DNA from: JBOFDP01 sp051647125 | GTDB taxonomy: Bacteria; Bacteroidota; Bacteroidia; Chitinophagales; Chitinophagaceae | DNA length: 7,592 bases | Reading direction: 5' to 3' | NCBI GenBank assembly: GCA_051647125.1 | Contig: JBOFDP010000033.1 | Span: forward strand, 1 to 7,592 | Part shown: positions 7,298 to 7,592 of the stretch, piece by piece | Position numbering within the stretch: position 1 is the first letter of the stretch | Layout: each line of letters starts with the position of its first letter | Notes under the pieces: generated by a model | The model's input: the letters and a program-made list of their open reading frames with translations, nothing else | Database searches by the model: none | What the model was told of the DNA's origin: nothing | Program-made: the position numbers and the translations under genes

Positions 7298-7337
7298 GAA
7301 GGCTTTTATCAATAGGATAAAAGCCTTTCATTTTTTT
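7298..7337 (+). terminator. Rho-independent terminator after the zinc-ribbon gene
   Basis: AAGGCTTTTATC (7299-7310) and GATAAAAGCCTT (7316-7327) form a perfect 12-bp stem around the 5-base loop AATAG, extended by a possible G-T pair. After TCA comes a run of seven T (7331-7337). The hairpin starts 22 bases after the zinc-ribbon stop codon. The T-run overlaps the stop of the minus-strand TPR remnant. Confidence 0.9.
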
Positions 7338-7449
7338 ATTTGCCCAACTTGATGAGTATTTGTTTGGCTTCTTCATTTCCTAATTGAGCTGCTCGTTTAT
7401 AATCAGCAATCGCTCCATCAATATCATTTAATTTTCTTTTGGCAATTCC
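7336..7449 (-). pseudogene. C-terminal remnant of a TPR-type protein
   Basis: Read on the minus strand, 37 codons from 7449 to a TAA at 7338-7336 encode a typical tetratricopeptide end. The recognisable parts are GIAKRKLNDIDGAIADYKRA (a TPR helix pair with the GAIADY core) and then AAQLGNEEAKQILIKLGK, which resembles the LGxxxA tail that closes many Bacteroidota TPR proteins. Directly upstream in frame are TAG (7452-7450) and TAA (7455-7453), and none of the three minus-strand frames beyond resembles a TPR. In intact proteins GIAK usually follows an N-R dipeptide, and the bases before the break (AATAG) could be a damaged form of those codons. The gene therefore appears broken, with its 5' part deleted or displaced. 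It is too short to be a functional protein. Confidence 0.7.
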
Positions 7450-7463
7450 CTATTAATTTGCAA

Positions 7464-7540
7464 CATTCAATCCGTATATAAAAATGCATTCAATATGTAA
7501 GATATTAATTTTTGTAAAAATCATTCAATTTGTACATAAA
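7464..7540. repeat. Three direct copies of CATTCAATnnGTA
   Basis: CATTCAAT occurs at 7464-7471, 7487-7494 and 7522-7529, each followed after two variable bases by GTA. The first and third copies share the further bases ATAAA after one variable base. Spacing between copies is 23 and 35 bases, too irregular for a CRISPR array. The copies lie just upstream of the broken TPR remnant. They may be iterated binding sites or leftovers of a repeat element; chance in AT-rich DNA is not excluded. Confidence 0.4.
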
Positions 7541-7592
7541 TGTAAATGTGGTATTAAAAATGTGAATTTCAATCCCTGACGAAATAAAGCCA
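7541..7592. other. Non-coding AT-rich right end of window
   Basis: No open frame, RNA gene or mobile-element end can be supported here. Both strands have frequent stops. The octamer TTCAATCC at 7568-7575 repeats the one at 7466-7473. The sequence becomes less AT-rich from about 7574 to the edge, which may mark the start of a different element outside the window. Confidence 0.3.

Noticed and set aside
7336..7449. Intact small protein or Sel1-repeat protein
   Set aside because: There is no start codon, stops lie directly upstream, and the 37 residues are only the last TPR unit and tail of a longer protein.
7464..7592. CRISPR array
   Set aside because: The repeat core is only about 8-13 bases, spacing is irregular (23, 35 and about 44 bases), and no cas gene is in view.

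Overview
The window is AT-rich and densely coded. It suggests a member of the Bacteroidota, possibly a cytophagal or flavobacterial lineage. This is inference, from four things: starts without Shine-Dalgarno sequences in A/T-rich leaders, two upstream motifs resembling the Bacteroidota TAnnTTTG promoter element, a stand-alone prephenate dehydratase paired with a class I aminotransferase, and the long form of the Nif3-like protein followed directly by a C4 zinc-ribbon coiled-coil gene. The species cannot be named from this sequence.

Layout. (1) Bases 30-3092, plus strand: a 1020-residue SNF2-family ATPase with an N-terminal SWIM zinc finger. (2) Bases 3085-3130: an AT-rich hairpin overlapping its stop codon, lying between convergent genes. 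(3) Bases 5168-3170, minus strand: a two-gene unit for phenylalanine synthesis. Prephenate dehydratase comes first, and a PLP-dependent class I aminotransferase starts one base after its stop. (4) Bases 5169-5394: a divergent control region with a promoter-like motif for each side and a 10-bp palindrome. (5) Bases 5395-7275, plus strand: a Nif3-like (DUF34) metal protein and a coiled-coil zinc-ribbon protein (COG1579 type), 9 bases apart, closed by a strong rho-independent terminator at 7298-7337. (6) Bases 7336-7592: the last 37 codons of a TPR-type protein on the minus strand, cut off at two consecutive in-frame stops, followed by non-coding AT-rich DNA with three copies of CATTCAATnnGTA.

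How the genes work together. PheA converts prephenate to phenylpyruvate, and the neighbouring aminotransferase plausibly performs the transamination that completes phenylalanine synthesis or an equivalent step on prephenate. The Nif3-like and zinc-ribbon genes form a pair also found in other phyla, including Helicobacter, which suggests a shared but poorly understood job. The SNF2 protein stands alone, with no defence or restriction gene in view.

Most of the window is ordinary housekeeping sequence. I did not find a convincing undescribed system. The parts least well explained are the right end (broken TPR gene plus repeats), the control region at 5169-5394, and the uncharacterised N-terminal half of the SNF2 protein.
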